From Prochlorococcus sp. AG-442-M23 (lineage in GTDB: Bacteria; Cyanobacteriota; Cyanobacteriia; PCC-6307; Cyanobiaceae), in contig QCPW01000006.1 in assembly GCA_003209655.1 (NCBI GenBank), positions 41,968-105,967 of the forward strand: 64,000 nucleotides of DNA, read 5' to 3'. Each line of letters begins with the position of its first letter. Position 1 is the stretch's first letter. The translations under genes were made by a program, and so were the position numbers. The notes beneath the pieces are model-generated. The model was not told the origin of the DNA and did not search any database. It saw only the letters and a list, made by a program, of their open reading frames with translations. Below, one piece after another: positions 7,959 through 18,216 of the stretch.

Positions 7959-10073
7959 CTAAACACCGCTTATAAAATCAACTAATTTCCAGGAGTTATT
8001 AGAGAAACCTAAAATGTATTTCACTTTCAAAAAAGGAGTAAAAGTTGTTTCATTTATCAAGTCTCCATCTTTGTTTAATATTTTTTCTGAGTATTTTAGA
8101 TCAACAGCTACTGATATCCTAGATGCTGTTTGAGTTAAAAGTACAATTTTTTCAATATTAGTGTTGATATTTTTATAGATACCTTTTTGAATATCAAGTT
8201 GTCTTTCCTTAATTAATCTATTAATTAAATCATTTTGAACTATTTTTGATAAATTAATTTCGCTAGTTCCTGCTAGAAAATTACTTTTGTTAAAAAGCCA
8301 AGTATTAATTAAATATTTAATTTGTTCTAGAGAAGGAGAAGCATTTTTTAATTCTTCAACTGAAAAAGTTTTTTTACTGATTTTTTCTGATGGGTTAATT
8401 TTGGATTTTTTAAAAGATTTTTCTTTATCATTTTGATTTAAATCTTCATTTAAAAATTTCTTTTTTTTATCTATTAAAAATGAATCATCAACTATTTCCT
8501 TCTCCTGCGGAGAGTTTTTGAAATTATTTCTTAAGAATCCTATTCCTAAGCCAAAAGTAAACAAAATCAAAAAAGCATAAAGGTATATTAAATAAGGAGA
8601 TTTATTAAATAATCTATTGTTCTGTATGGTTTCTCCAAAATTAAATTTTAATTCGGCAAATTTTTCTATTATGTACTTATAAAATTCTATTAATTTATTT
8701 TTCATAGTTTCCTCTGTTTGGTTATTTCCGTCTATTAGTTGTTTTTGTTCTTGATCTTCTCTTAATCCCCCGGGCAAAGGTAATCGCCCCTCTTCAAAAT
8801 TATTTGATTCAGAAGCAGAATTCAAATCTAAATCTTTTTGAAATTCTTGAGTTTTATAATTTAATTGATTTTGTAGTTTTGATTTTAATAAAGTTCTGTT
8901 CGAGTTCTTTTCTAATTGTTCTATAAATTCTTGGATTTCTATATCTTGAAACCAAGAATCTAAATCGATTTCTTTTAAATCAATATCTCTATAACCAACC
9001 AAAACATCATTCTCTAACCAATTTTTGCAAAAAATACAGATGGCCTCTAATTTCTCTCCAGGATAATTATTTAACCATGCTCTTAAATTATCATCAGAAC
9101 TACTTAAAAACCTTGCTAAGGATTGATCAATATCTGCTAAAAGTAAATCTAAGCAGCCTATTAGAGGCATTGAATCGAGTCCTGATAAATTTAGTTTTTT
9201 TAGTATTTTTCTTGCTTCTAATAATTTTTCAGGTTTTCTTTTCGCAAAACCCATTGCTGTTAACGATAAAAAAGCTAAAAATCCTGCTTCACTTGAACCC
9301 TTTTTTTGTAATTCTAAAAATAAATCTATCTGCTCTTTAACAGTCAAGAATGGTTTTATTTGTTGAAAAAAAGATTCAAAATCTTGCTGATTAAGATAAT
9401 TATTATATTCAGATTTATTTTTCCCTTCCAAACCTCCTCTTTTAATAATTAAATTTTCCAGCATACCTAATCCCTTTTTATGAGACTGATTTTCGTTTAA
9501 ATCTCTACTTAACAAATCAAGAATTCGATAAGGCAGAAGTGAACCCAAGTCCTCCTCAAGATTTTTACGTAATTCCCCTAGCTTTCCCATCCTTTGAAGA
9601 AGCTGTATGCCCTCTTGTAAAAAATCTGCTGCATTTGAATATAATCGTTGTTCTTGTTCTTGAATTGCAGCATCTCTAGCTGACAATGCGGCTAATAATG
9701 TAAGGTCAGCTTCCCTACTACTTCCTAAGGCAGGGGTTTGAGGTGGCTGCAATGCTTTTCTTGTTAATTTGAAGGCTTCTTTAGGAGAACCTGATTCCCA
9801 AAGAAGAATTAATCCTGCGACCTCCCTATTTGAAGACAAATCTAAACCTGATGCTCCATCTAATAATAAATTTTCGTATTCTCTTCTACTCTCTGGATCA
9901 GTAAGCAAATCTGCAGTAAGACGCAGTAATTCTGATCTTTGAGTTAAAACCTCGTATGTAAAACCTACCTCAGGGGTTTTATCTAAACGCAATTGAAAAG
10001 CCCTTAATATTTCCTCAGATGTTGCTGAGGGGCTTACGCCTATTAAACGAAAGTGGTCTAATGGAAGTTCCAA
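7959..10073 (-). CDS. ftn2: Cell division protein Ftn2/ZipN (ARC6 homologue)
   Basis: A cyanobacterial division protein that anchors FtsZ at the membrane; plant ARC6 is its chloroplast counterpart. The 704-residue protein begins with a J-like domain, MELPLDHFRLIGVSPSATS, without an HPD motif. A long helical region follows to about residue 460. A single membrane segment, SPYLIYLYAFLILFTFGLG, lies near 490-510. The C-terminal IMS-type domain (about 585-704) ends VDFISGV. The N-terminus is therefore cytoplasmic and the C-terminus periplasmic. The stretch after the membrane segment is rich in Lys, Asn and Asp, a probable linker. It lies 48 bp upstream of ffh on the same strand; ftsQ and ftsZ are elsewhere in the window. 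Confidence 0.9.
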   Translation of the reverse strand: MELPLDHFRLIGVSPSATSEEILRAFQLRLDKTPEVGFTYEVLTQRSELLRLTADLLTDPESRREYENLLLDGASGLDLSSNREVAGLILLWESGSPKEAFKLTRKALQPPQTPALGSSREADLTLLAALSARDAAIQEQEQRLYSNAADFLQEGIQLLQRMGKLGELRKNLEEDLGSLLPYRILDLLSRDLNENQSHKKGLGMLENLIIKRGGLEGKNKSEYNNYLNQQDFESFFQQIKPFLTVKEQIDLFLELQKKGSSEAGFLAFLSLTAMGFAKRKPEKLLEARKILKKLNLSGLDSMPLIGCLDLLLADIDQSLARFLSSSDDNLRAWLNNYPGEKLEAICIFCKNWLENDVLVGYRDIDLKEIDLDSWFQDIEIQEFIEQLEKNSNRTLLKSKLQNQLNYKTQEFQKDLDLNSASESNNFEEGRLPLPGGLREDQEQKQLIDGNNQTEETMKNKLIEFYKYIIEKFAELKFNFGETIQNNRLFNKSPYLIYLYAFLILFTFGLGIGFLRNNFKNSPQEKEIVDDSFLIDKKKKFLNEDLNQNDKEKSFKKSKINPSEKISKKTFSVEELKNASPSLEQIKYLINTWLFNKSNFLAGTSEINLSKIVQNDLINRLIKERQLDIQKGIYKNINTNIEKIVLLTQTASRISVAVDLKYSEKILNKDGDLINETTFTPFLKVKYILGFSNNSWKLVDFISGV

Positions 10074-10222
10074 GCAATTATCCTATTGAAAATTCTCTAG
10101 CTGAATTTTATCAATTAATATTTTTTTTTCATAAGGTCTTGGAGAGTTATTAAAAAAAAAGGGAAAAATTGTCCATTGCACCTTAGAATGTCAACAAATC
10201 AAAACTTCATTAAGGTATTTTC

Positions 10223-11260
10223 TTGGAAAAACACGTAGAGAGAATTTCAAATCTTCAGGACTTAAAAAAAGCTACGTTAGATCGTGAAACTGGATTGTTT
10301 CTCTATGAAGATATGACGTTAGGAAGAAGATTTGAAGATAAATGTGCTGAAATGTACTACAGAGGTAAAATGTTTGGATTCGTTCATCTTTATAACGGAC
10401 AAGAAGCCATTAGCACTGGTGTCATAGGTGCAATGAAAAGGAAGCACGACTGGTTTTGTAGTACTTACCGCGATCATGTTCATGCATTAAGTGCGGGTGT
10501 CCCATCTTTTGAAGTAATGAGCGAATTATTCGGCAAGGCAACAGGATGTAGTAAAGGCAGAGGTGGTTCTATGCATTTGTTCTCGAAAGAGCATCATTTA
10601 CTAGGTGGATATGCCTTTATTGGAGAGGGTATTCCAGTTGCTTTGGGATCAGCTTTTTCAAGTAAATATCAAAAAGAAGTAGCAGGTAACGACCAAAGCG
10701 ACTCTGTAACAGCTGCTTTCTTTGGAGATGGAACTTGTAATAATGGACAATTTTTTGAATGTTTAAATATGGCACAGTTATGGAAATTACCAATAATTTT
10801 TGTAGTTGAAAATAATAAATGGGCGATTGGTATGGCTCATGACAGAGCTACAAGCAATCCAGAAATATGGAGAAAAGCGTCAGCTTTTGGTATGCATGGT
10901 GAAGAAGTTGATGGAATGGATGTATTAGCTGTGAGGGGGGCGGCTCAAAGAGCTGTTGAAAGAGCAAGGGCAGGAGAGGGGCCTACTTTACTCGAATGCT
11001 TAACTTACAGATTTAGAGGTCATTCTTTGGCAGATCCAGATGAATTAAGAGCTGAAGAAGAAAAAGAATTCTGGGCGAAAAGAGATCCAATTAAGAAATT
11101 AGCGAAGCTATTAATAGAGGGAGATTTTGCTAAAGAAGAAGAATTGAAAAGCATAGAGAAGAAAATAGATTTAGAAATCTCTGAATCCGTTAAAAATGCT
11201 CTTAATGCACCTGAACCCCCCTCTAACGAATTAACTAAATATATTTGGGCAGAGGATTAA
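10223..11260 (+). CDS. pdhA: Pyruvate dehydrogenase E1 component, alpha subunit
   Basis: PdhA is half of the thiamine-diphosphate-dependent E1 that decarboxylates pyruvate and passes the acetyl group to E2. The 345-residue protein shows the E1-alpha landmarks: [14 protein letters not shown] near residue 85, the TPP/Mg motif GDGTCNN with ENN near 170-200, and the phosphorylation-loop-like segment [15 protein letters not shown] near 270. The start is a TTG at 10223, supported by the N-terminal length expected for the plastid/cyanobacterial type. It is divergent from ftn2 and convergent with the sigma factor, whose stop is one base away. The E3 subunit gene lpdA lies at 19.8 kb. Confidence 0.96.
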   Translation: MEKHVERISNLQDLKKATLDRETGLFLYEDMTLGRRFEDKCAEMYYRGKMFGFVHLYNGQEAISTGVIGAMKRKHDWFCSTYRDHVHALSAGVPSFEVMSELFGKATGCSKGRGGSMHLFSKEHHLLGGYAFIGEGIPVALGSAFSSKYQKEVAGNDQSDSVTAAFFGDGTCNNGQFFECLNMAQLWKLPIIFVVENNKWAIGMAHDRATSNPEIWRKASAFGMHGEEVDGMDVLAVRGAAQRAVERARAGEGPTLLECLTYRFRGHSLADPDELRAEEEKEFWAKRDPIKKLAKLLIEGDFAKEEELKSIEKKIDLEISESVKNALNAPEPPSNELTKYIWAED

Positions 11261-11261
11261 A

Positions 11262-12203
11262 TCAAATTCCACTAGGTAATTTTCTAGTTAAATTTCTTAA
11301 TTTCCTAAGAGCCTTTAATTCAACTTGTCTTACCCTTTCTCTAGAGACCTCTAACAGCCTTCCTATCTCAGCTAAAGTATGTCGCTCGTTACCATCTAAT
11401 CCGAATCTCAACTTCAGAACATGCTGTTCTTGTTCACTTAAATGAGTTAGCCATTTCCCTAACTGCTCTTGATGCATTTTCTGCTCTACTTGGTCTAAAG
11501 GCTCTTCGGTATTACTATCTGCGATAAGATCACCTAAGAAACTTCTCCCATCATCTCCATTTACAGGTGCATCCAAACTACTAGTAGATAAAGCTTGTCT
11601 CAATACAGAATCAAGTTCCTCTACATCTACTTCCATTGCCTCCGCTATTTCAATTCTACTAGGCATGGCTCCAAGTTTGTGAGCCAGTTCCCTACTTACT
11701 TTTCTAATAGTGGCAAGTCTCTCACTTAGATGAACAGGTAAACGAATAGTTCTGGATTGACAAGCAATCGCTCTTGTCATACTTTGACGAATCCACCAAA
11801 AGGCATATGTTGAAAACTTATATCCTCTTGTAGGATCAAATTTTTCAACGGCTCTCTCTAAACCTAAAGAACCCTCCTGAACTAGATCCAAAAGTTCTAA
11901 TCCTTTTCCTTGATATTTTTTTGCAACGCTAACAACTAGTCTCAAATTAGCTTTCATCATCCTCTCTTTTGCTCTTTTACCAATTTTTATTGTTCTTTTT
12001 TGTGGAGGAGTAAATTCTTTTATTTTTTCGTTTAGTTGACCATCTTCAGTAAGAATCATCATTTTTTGAACTTGGTTACCTAATTCAATTTCTTCAGCAG
12101 GTGTTAATAAAGGGACACGACCAATATTAGAAAGATACCAACTAATTGGATCATTTCCTCTTCTTTTTTGAGGTTCAGTCGATGCAGATACTGATGAAGA
12201 CAT
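11262..12203 (-). CDS. Group 2 RNA polymerase sigma-70 family factor
   Basis: A 313-residue sigma factor. It has region 1.2 (DPISWYLSNIGRVPLLTPAEE, residues 18-38), region 2 with the core-binding LDLVQEGSLGLERAVEKFDP and the -10 recognition and melting helix KFSTYAFWWIRQSMTRA. Region 3 follows, then region 4 with the helix-turn-helix TLAEIGRLLEVSRERVRQVE near the C-terminus. It lacks the long N-terminal region 1.1 of the principal SigA, so it is a non-essential-type group 2 factor of the kind cyanobacteria use under stress and light/dark shifts. Which of the several group 2 paralogues it is cannot be told from sequence alone. Confidence 0.9.
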   Translation of the reverse strand: MSSSVSASTEPQKRRGNDPISWYLSNIGRVPLLTPAEEIELGNQVQKMMILTEDGQLNEKIKEFTPPQKRTIKIGKRAKERMMKANLRLVVSVAKKYQGKGLELLDLVQEGSLGLERAVEKFDPTRGYKFSTYAFWWIRQSMTRAIACQSRTIRLPVHLSERLATIRKVSRELAHKLGAMPSRIEIAEAMEVDVEELDSVLRQALSTSSLDAPVNGDDGRSFLGDLIADSNTEEPLDQVEQKMHQEQLGKWLTHLSEQEQHVLKLRFGLDGNERHTLAEIGRLLEVSRERVRQVELKALRKLRNLTRKLPSGI

Positions 12204-12345
12204 TTTTTACCTAATATTGAGGTAGTAAATACTCTCCTACACTTTTTAAGAAATGCGCAATTACTTAATACCTGCTTCAGATTTCAGGCGCAAATTGTAT
12301 AGTTATGTGTTTAAAACTATAAAAAACTGCTCATAATTGTTTCTT

Positions 12346-13911
12346 TCATGACATTTGTCTCGTTTTTATTTTTCTCATTAACTTAGACAATTGATCTCCT
12401 ATTATTGTTGCACTTGATCCTTTTTTACACTTTGCTGCAGCAAATGAATGTAAAAGTACATATTTAGCAAAAAAATCAGTTGGTATATTTCTATAAATTG
12501 TTAAATCAACTGAAGAACTCCCAGCAACAAATCCAGATAAAAGATCACCTAATCCTGCTCTAGCTGTCTGAGAGTCGGTGCCATAAAGTTGCCATGCTTT
12601 TTTATTATCAGCAACTATGCTGTTGGCTCCCTTTAACAAAACACTAATATTAAATTCTCTTGCCGCTTTAAGAGCTAGTCCAACATTAGTGTCACTTTTT
12701 ATATTAGGGAATAATCTTGAAAATTCTTTACTATGAGGTGTAATCCATGTTTTAAATTTTCTCTCTAAAAAGAATTTTGATCCTAATTTAGATTCCGAAA
12801 TTCTATTAAGTGCATCTGCATCCAAGATCAATAATCCTTCAAAACCAATAAGGTAGTCTTTTGATTTTTGCCAATCATCATTATCAATTCCTATTCCTGG
12901 GCCTACGGCTAATGAATCATAATTACTTAGATCAATATTCTTCAATGCACTAAATAAAGATGCATGACCATTTTGATTAGATTGCATAGTGCCTTTTAAA
13001 ACTATTTCTGGGGAAACTTGCCAAAAAGATTCCGCAACTAACTCAGGCAGGATAGCCGAGATGAAACCAGCTCCACTTGATATGGCTCCTTTTAATGCTA
13101 AGTGTGCAGCCCCTGGATATTTTTCACTTCCTGCGATTAATAATGTTCTTCCTCTTTTATATTTGTTGGAATTTTTTGGTAAAGAAGGTAAATTAATATT
13201 TTTTATGTCTTTATAAGTAACCTTAAAAAATTTTTTTTCAACCTTAGATAATTTATTAACCGGTAACCCAATATCGATATGGTGCAATTCTCCAATAAAA
13301 GGCAAAGCAGAATCTTGCACTACCCCAATCTTATTAAGACCAATGGCTAAAGTGTAGTCTGCCTTTACTGCATCATCTAAAAAAGGCACTCCTTTATTAG
13401 GACATAATCCCGTTGGAATATCAATACTTATTACCTTGCCATATTTGTTGTGAAATTTTTGATTAAATAGTTTAATTAATTTATTATCAACTTTTCTTGT
13501 TTGATTATTACCAAAAACTGCATCAATCCAAAGATCTTTCCCGTTTGCGTCAGGGGTCTCTACTAATTTTGTGACACCAATAGATGTAAGATAATTAAGG
13601 TGGTTTTTTGTTAATGTTTTTTTTATCGGGAATGGACACCATACCTGAACATAAAAACCTTTCAAAAAAAGCTCTCTAGCTATTACGGCACCATCACCAC
13701 CATTATTCCCAGGACCTATAAAAACAGTTATTCCATGCTTGAGAAGAGGTTTCTTATTTAAGAGCCATCTACTAATTTGAATACTAGCTTTTTCCATCAA
13801 TGCTTCTTGTGGCATTCCATCAGAAAACATTTCTTTCTCTAATATCAACATTTGCTTTGAATCAACAATTAAATGTTCAGAGTCAATTGTTGGCCATAGA
13901 ATTTCGTTCAT
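12346..13911 (-). CDS. nnr: Bifunctional NAD(P)H-hydrate repair enzyme (epimerase/dehydratase)
   Basis: This enzyme repairs hydrated NAD(P)H: the N-terminal YjeF_N domain epimerises NAD(P)HX and the C-terminal carbohydrate-kinase-like domain dehydrates the S form with ADP. In 521 residues, GPGNNGGDGAVIAREL (about 65-82) marks the epimerase. The dehydratase carries KYKRGRTLLIAGS near 250, AVGPGIG near 335, WITPHSKEFSRL near 390 and the family's C-terminal TARAGLGDLLSGFVAG near 475. It is divergent from mnmA with a 46-bp gap, and downstream of it lies the sigma-factor promoter region. Confidence 0.93.
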   Translation of the reverse strand: MNEILWPTIDSEHLIVDSKQMLILEKEMFSDGMPQEALMEKASIQISRWLLNKKPLLKHGITVFIGPGNNGGDGAVIARELFLKGFYVQVWCPFPIKKTLTKNHLNYLTSIGVTKLVETPDANGKDLWIDAVFGNNQTRKVDNKLIKLFNQKFHNKYGKVISIDIPTGLCPNKGVPFLDDAVKADYTLAIGLNKIGVVQDSALPFIGELHHIDIGLPVNKLSKVEKKFFKVTYKDIKNINLPSLPKNSNKYKRGRTLLIAGSEKYPGAAHLALKGAISSGAGFISAILPELVAESFWQVSPEIVLKGTMQSNQNGHASLFSALKNIDLSNYDSLAVGPGIGIDNDDWQKSKDYLIGFEGLLILDADALNRISESKLGSKFFLERKFKTWITPHSKEFSRLFPNIKSDTNVGLALKAAREFNISVLLKGANSIVADNKKAWQLYGTDSQTARAGLGDLLSGFVAGSSSVDLTIYRNIPTDFFAKYVLLHSFAAAKCKKGSSATIIGDQLSKLMRKIKTRQMS

Positions 13912-13957
13912 AATGAGTACAAAGCAATTGAAGTACTGTTCAAAAATTTAAACTTCC

Positions 13958-15130
13958 ATGTTAAAGACACAAAAGGATAAAAAATTAGAGAACTTTTTTT
14001 CTTCTAATAATAAAACTAAAAAGAAGAAAAATATTATTGTAGGTCTTTCTGGTGGCGTAGATAGTTCCCTTTCAGCTGCTCTTCTTGTAGAAAGAGGTTG
14101 GAATGTTGAGGGACTAACTCTTTGGCTAATGAAAGGACAAGGCTCCTGTTGTTCTGAAGGATTAGTAGATGCTGCTGGCCTTTGTGAAGATTTGGGAATT
14201 AATCATAAAATAATAGACTCAAGAGAAATTTTCGAAAGAGAGGTAATTAAAAAAACTACTGAAAGCTACGAGAAAGGATTCACTCCACTTCCGTGTTCGA
14301 TGTGCAATAAGAATGTGAAGTTTGAAGAGATGCTTAATTACGCAATAAACAAAAAAGACTTTACTCATATTGCAACCGGACATTACGCAAGGATAAAAAA
14401 ATCCTCTAATGCTGAAACACTTCAGTGCAAGAGTTTTGTATTTAAGGACTTCCTTCTTCTTAGAGGTGCTGACAAAAACAAAGACCAAAGTTATTTTCTT
14501 TATTCTCTTTCACAAGAAGTACTAAGCAGATTAGAATTTCCTCTTGGTGAAATGAAAAAAGAAGAAACAAGAAAGGAAGCCCTGAGATTAGGACTTAGAA
14601 CTGCTCAAAAACCAGAAAGTCAAGATTTATGTTTAGTTGAGCATTATGGATCAATGCAGATATTTATCGACAAACACATTGAACCTAAAGAAGGAGAAAT
14701 TGTGCATGTAAATGGGAAAGTCCTAGGAAAGCACAGTGGTATTCAGCACTTTACGGTAGGTCAAAGAAAAGGATTGGGCATTGCTTGGCCGGAACCATTA
14801 TATGTAAAAAGTTTAGACAGGGTAAAAAACATAGTTTATGTAGCAGATAAAAGGGATCTATTTAATAGAGAAGCAATAATTAGTAAGGTTAACTGGGTTT
14901 CAATCGAAGAACCTAAGCAAGAGATAGAAGTTGAAGCACAAATCAGATATAGAAGTCATCCAGTAAAAGGAACTTTAATACCATTTAAAAAGGTAGATAA
15001 TCCAACTACAACATTTAAATTAATTTTTGAAGAAAGTCAAATTTCGGTAACACCTGGACAAGCTGCAGTTTTTTATAAAGGAGAAATTTTATTAGGTGGC
15101 GGATTAATTAATTTCCCAAAAGAAATTTAA
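13958..15130 (+). CDS. mnmA: tRNA-specific 2-thiouridylase MnmA
   Basis: MnmA makes s2U34 in tRNA-Lys, tRNA-Glu and tRNA-Gln using ATP and a relayed persulfide. The 390-residue protein has the PP-loop GLSGGVDSS near residue 28-36 and the two catalytic cysteines in [13 protein letters not shown] near 111-115 and [11 protein letters not shown] near 225. A C-terminal beta domain contains GQRKGLGIA near 268. A Lys-rich leader of about 25 residues precedes the PP-loop. Its last 27 bases overlap the 3' end of lnt on the other strand. Confidence 0.95.
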   Translation: MLKTQKDKKLENFFSSNNKTKKKKNIIVGLSGGVDSSLSAALLVERGWNVEGLTLWLMKGQGSCCSEGLVDAAGLCEDLGINHKIIDSREIFEREVIKKTTESYEKGFTPLPCSMCNKNVKFEEMLNYAINKKDFTHIATGHYARIKKSSNAETLQCKSFVFKDFLLLRGADKNKDQSYFLYSLSQEVLSRLEFPLGEMKKEETRKEALRLGLRTAQKPESQDLCLVEHYGSMQIFIDKHIEPKEGEIVHVNGKVLGKHSGIQHFTVGQRKGLGIAWPEPLYVKSLDRVKNIVYVADKRDLFNREAIISKVNWVSIEEPKQEIEVEAQIRYRSHPVKGTLIPFKKVDNPTTTFKLIFEESQISVTPGQAAVFYKGEILLGGGLINFPKEI

Positions 15131-16591
15131 TCCCATAAAAAATATAAACAATAACAAAATAGGTTTATCTCCAAATTTTGTATAGAAAGTCTTGTCGGAT
15201 GAAAAATTAGGGAACAATATTTTATTTTGCTCTACATTTAAATCTAGAAGTTGAATTATTTTTCCATCATCTTTAACTAAACCTGAAGGTCCGGTGTTTG
15301 ATACAAGTAGATTATCTTTTTTGTTTTCAATACTTCTCAACCTTGCCAAAGACAGGAATTGATTATAAAGCTTAGTTGGATAGGGATCTAAATTTGCTGC
15401 AGTTATTATTAATTGTGCACCGCTATTAATAGCCTTTCTTATTTTCAAACCATCACTAATTTCATAACAGATAGCCACTGCTAGAGGTTGTGTAAATTTA
15501 GGATCAAAAAATCTTGAATCAAAGCCTGGTTGAATTCCTCCTACTGCAGATAATCCTCTTGAAAAACTATCTAGAAATATAGGTATTTTTTCACCTAATG
15601 GAACCAGTCTATTTTTATCTATATATGAGGTAAAAGATTTATCTCCAATTTGAAATCCGAGTAAAGAACTTCTTAACTCATTATTAGAATTTCTGAAACC
15701 TCCTGCCAAGGTATTAACCTTAAAGCCTTTAGATAAATAAAAATTATTATATAAAGTACCTTCAGGAGCAACAAGAAGTTTTGCTTGATTGGCTAAGGCA
15801 TACTTTTGAGCGATAGATAGTTTTTCTTTAATAAATTCATCATCTATTTTTAATTTTTCTCTTGTAGGTATATTGGTTTGCCAAATAGCTACAGGATATT
15901 CATAATTTCTTTTAATTGGAGTTGTTAAACCTCCAAATAGATGTAAGAAAAAAATAATAAAAAGTCCGAAAATAAATGTTTTATCAAAGTGATTTTTTCT
16001 TCTCCATCTGCCGTAACTAAAAAAAATCCAAAATCCAATCAATATTTGTAATACGCATAAACCACTGGCGCCAATCCATCTTGCCAAACCAGCAAGATAA
16101 ATATCACCTGGAACAAGACTCTCTCCTAAACCTATCCAAAAATAAGGTGTTTGAGAAAGTATCAATTCACCAATACCCCAAGTCAAAGATAAAAAAAACA
16201 CTTTTACGGTTAAAGGTAAAAATTTCATTTTAAAAATATCTTCTTCCCAGAGAATCTTTTCGACTAAAAGCCCCCATAAATAAACTAATAAACCACCCAA
16301 AAAAGAACAAAATAATAATATTAAAATTGTGGATATTAAACTTGTAAACCATGTAAAACCTAGCCATGTTAATGGATGAAGATCATAAAGCCAAGAATGA
16401 CTTATCAAAATAAAGAAAAACCCCCACCAAAAACTTGCTATTCTTCTTTCACTCTCCTTCCATAGGATAAATAAAGATATCGGCATAAAAATTGGCCAAA
16501 AGTGAGTTGCAACAGAAATTCCTCCTAATATGCCACCTAAACACGGGTAAAAATATTTTCTTAAACTTTTAAAGTGTGTTGGGATTAACAA
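15104..16591 (-). CDS. lnt: Apolipoprotein N-acyltransferase Lnt
   Basis: Lnt adds the third acyl chain to lipoproteins at the inner membrane. The 495-residue protein has about six to seven hydrophobic segments in its first half. A nitrilase-like periplasmic domain follows with the expected triad: Glu in [10 protein letters not shown], Lys in the [15 protein letters not shown] block, and Cys in AVAICYEI. The last helix near the C-terminus, [15 protein letters not shown], closes the protein. The stop lies inside the convergent mnmA gene, giving a 27-bp antisense overlap. Confidence 0.92.
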   Translation of the reverse strand: MLIPTHFKSLRKYFYPCLGGILGGISVATHFWPIFMPISLFILWKESERRIASFWWGFFFILISHSWLYDLHPLTWLGFTWFTSLISTILILLFCSFLGGLLVYLWGLLVEKILWEEDIFKMKFLPLTVKVFFLSLTWGIGELILSQTPYFWIGLGESLVPGDIYLAGLARWIGASGLCVLQILIGFWIFFSYGRWRRKNHFDKTFIFGLFIIFFLHLFGGLTTPIKRNYEYPVAIWQTNIPTREKLKIDDEFIKEKLSIAQKYALANQAKLLVAPEGTLYNNFYLSKGFKVNTLAGGFRNSNNELRSSLLGFQIGDKSFTSYIDKNRLVPLGEKIPIFLDSFSRGLSAVGGIQPGFDSRFFDPKFTQPLAVAICYEISDGLKIRKAINSGAQLIITAANLDPYPTKLYNQFLSLARLRSIENKKDNLLVSNTGPSGLVKDDGKIIQLLDLNVEQNKILFPNFSSDKTFYTKFGDKPILLLFIFFMGLNFFWEIN

Positions 16592-16677
16592 TCTAAAATT
16601 TTAAAATTAAATTTAAAATCACTCATTTATTGTACCTTTATTCTGTAATATTAGTTTTAGTAACTTTCAAATATTAA

Positions 16678-17250
16678 GTGAAAGAAGTCTTTATCAGTTT
16701 TACAGTTTTTGTTTTTTGTGTTTCATTAACTCTTTTTAGTCAATTCAAGTCACCTCAAGTTGTTAATGCTGCCGAATCAGAAAATCAATCATTTCAAAAA
16801 GCAGTTGTTGCAAAACCATCAAATGTTTCAAATAATAATATATTTGAACTAGACCCATCAGATCCAAATCCTATCCTTTTCGCTATGGCAGAAGAAACAC
16901 AATTAGACAGTAATTCAAGGACTACGGAAAGTGGTCTTGTTATTACAGATATCATAAATGGTGATGGAGATGAAGCCATTGCGGGGCAAACAGTTTCTGT
17001 CAATTACACAGGAACTCTTGAAGATGGAACACAATTTGACACAAGTATTGGTAGAGCTCCATTTAGCTTCCCCTTGGGTGCTGGAAGAGTAATAAAAGGT
17101 TGGGACGAAGGCGTTGCAGGCATGAAGATTGGAGGAAAAAGAAAATTAATAATTCCTCCAGAACTTGGTTATGGCTCAAGGGGCGCAGGAAATGTGATTC
17201 CTGCTAATGCAACTTTGATCTTTGAAGTTGAATTATTAAAAATCAATTAA
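16678..17250 (+). CDS. FKBP-type peptidyl-prolyl isomerase, membrane-anchored or exported
   Basis: A 190-residue protein starting at GTG. Residues 1-24 form a hydrophobic signal or anchor ([16 protein letters not shown]). A low-complexity linker follows to about residue 75, then an FKBP domain with [37 protein letters not shown], and the closing block [18 protein letters not shown]. The active-site aromatic and Asp residues (Y in NYTG, D in FDTS, W in KGWDEG) are all present. It probably folds proteins in the periplasm or thylakoid lumen. It precedes sodN by 91 bp on the same strand. Confidence 0.92.
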   Translation: MKEVFISFTVFVFCVSLTLFSQFKSPQVVNAAESENQSFQKAVVAKPSNVSNNNIFELDPSDPNPILFAMAEETQLDSNSRTTESGLVITDIINGDGDEAIAGQTVSVNYTGTLEDGTQFDTSIGRAPFSFPLGAGRVIKGWDEGVAGMKIGGKRKLIIPPELGYGSRGAGNVIPANATLIFEVELLKIN

Positions 17251-17341
17251 ATTAAGTAAGACAAATTAAGTAAGAAAACATCTAAGACTTTTCAATTTAG
17301 TTAATCTGCAAGTAATATGTATACAACACCAACTATTTGAA

Positions 17342-17815
17342 ATGTTAAGTAAATTCATCAATTCTTTTCTAGATAAAAAATCCCCAATGACAGTCCATGC
17401 TCACTGTGACGGTCCTTGTGGTGTTTACGACCCAGCATCTACGAGAGTTGCTGCTGAAGCAGTTTTATCAATGACAAAAAAACTTATTGCATTAGAAGCT
17501 CCTTCTAGCACTGATTCAGCAGAGTGGGCTGCATACAGTAATACATTTTCTAGATATGTTGCAGTTAAAGAAGAGCAAGCAAAAGAAACAAAGAAAGAAA
17601 TTCTAATTTTGTGGACAGACTACTTTAAACCAGTTCACTTAGAAACTTATCCAGACTTACATGAAACCATTTGGAAGGCGGCCAAATTATGCAGTGCATG
17701 CAAAGTTAATATTGACTTAGCTCAAGCTGAAGAACTCATGAGTTATGTTGAAAAGATTCATAATATTTTCTGGGCTTCAAAAGGAAGATCAGACGCCTTT
17801 ATAAAAGCTAGTTAA
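17342..17815 (+). CDS. sodN: Nickel superoxide dismutase precursor
   Basis: Ni-SOD dismutes superoxide to peroxide and oxygen. The nickel-hook motif HCDGPCGVYDP begins at residue 21. In mature enzymes His1, Cys2 and Cys6 bind nickel, so the 20-residue leader ending in MTVHA must be removed. The rest (to residue 157) matches the four-helix subunit of the family, with the block YFKPVHLETYPDLHETIWKA near 100. A maturation protease gene follows directly and a nickel permease sits opposite, making a complete Ni-SOD module. Using Ni rather than Fe for SOD is typical of open-ocean picocyanobacteria. Confidence 0.96.
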   Translation: MLSKFINSFLDKKSPMTVHAHCDGPCGVYDPASTRVAAEAVLSMTKKLIALEAPSSTDSAEWAAYSNTFSRYVAVKEEQAKETKKEILILWTDYFKPVHLETYPDLHETIWKAAKLCSACKVNIDLAQAEELMSYVEKIHNIFWASKGRSDAFIKAS

Positions 17816-17847
17816 TCACAATTATTTTCAAAAGTTTTTTTGATTTT

Positions 17848-18216
17848 ATTTTATTTTTTTTAGGTTTAAGAAAAACTGCCATTATTAGTGGTGAATCGAT
17901 GTTACCTTACCTAAAAGAAGGGGATATTGTATTTTTTAAAAAATATAAAAAGAATAAATCAATACTAAAAAATCGTCAAATAGTTATTTTTAATCATCCA
18001 CTTAAAAATAAAAACCTAATAAAAAGAATAAATTCAGTAAATCAAAATAATATTGAGGTTCTTGGCGACAATATTGAATTTAGCGGAGATAGTAATAAAT
18101 TTGGATTAATCAATAACGAAAAAATAATTGGGATTGTCACCTCTAAATTAATTATTCCTAAATTAAAAAATTTTTTAATTCAAAAAAACAGAAGCACTTC
18201 TTTGAATCCAAAATAA
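17848..18216 (+). CDS. sodX: Ni-SOD maturation protease (S26 signal-peptidase family), start codon abnormal
   Basis: This protease should cleave the SodN leader. The frame contains the S26 box GESMLPYLKEGD with the nucleophile Ser encoded at 17896-17898, the Lys region NLIKRINSV, and the box VLGDN...SGDSNKFG. The first ATG (17899) comes right after the catalytic Ser and would delete it. Upstream the frame is open to 17812 but holds only ATT/ATC candidates; 17848 is ATT and is used here as a placeholder. Adding one T to the 8-T run at 17854-17861 would join a TTG at 17840 in frame. So the start may be non-canonical, the gene frameshifted, or the read wrong. Its 3' end overlaps the nickel permease gene by 42 bp. 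Confidence 0.75.
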   Translation: MLFFLGLRKTAIISGESMLPYLKEGDIVFFKKYKKNKSILKNRQIVIFNHPLKNKNLIKRINSVNQNNIEVLGDNIEFSGDSNKFGLINNEKIIGIVTSKLIIPKLKNFLIQKNRSTSLNPK

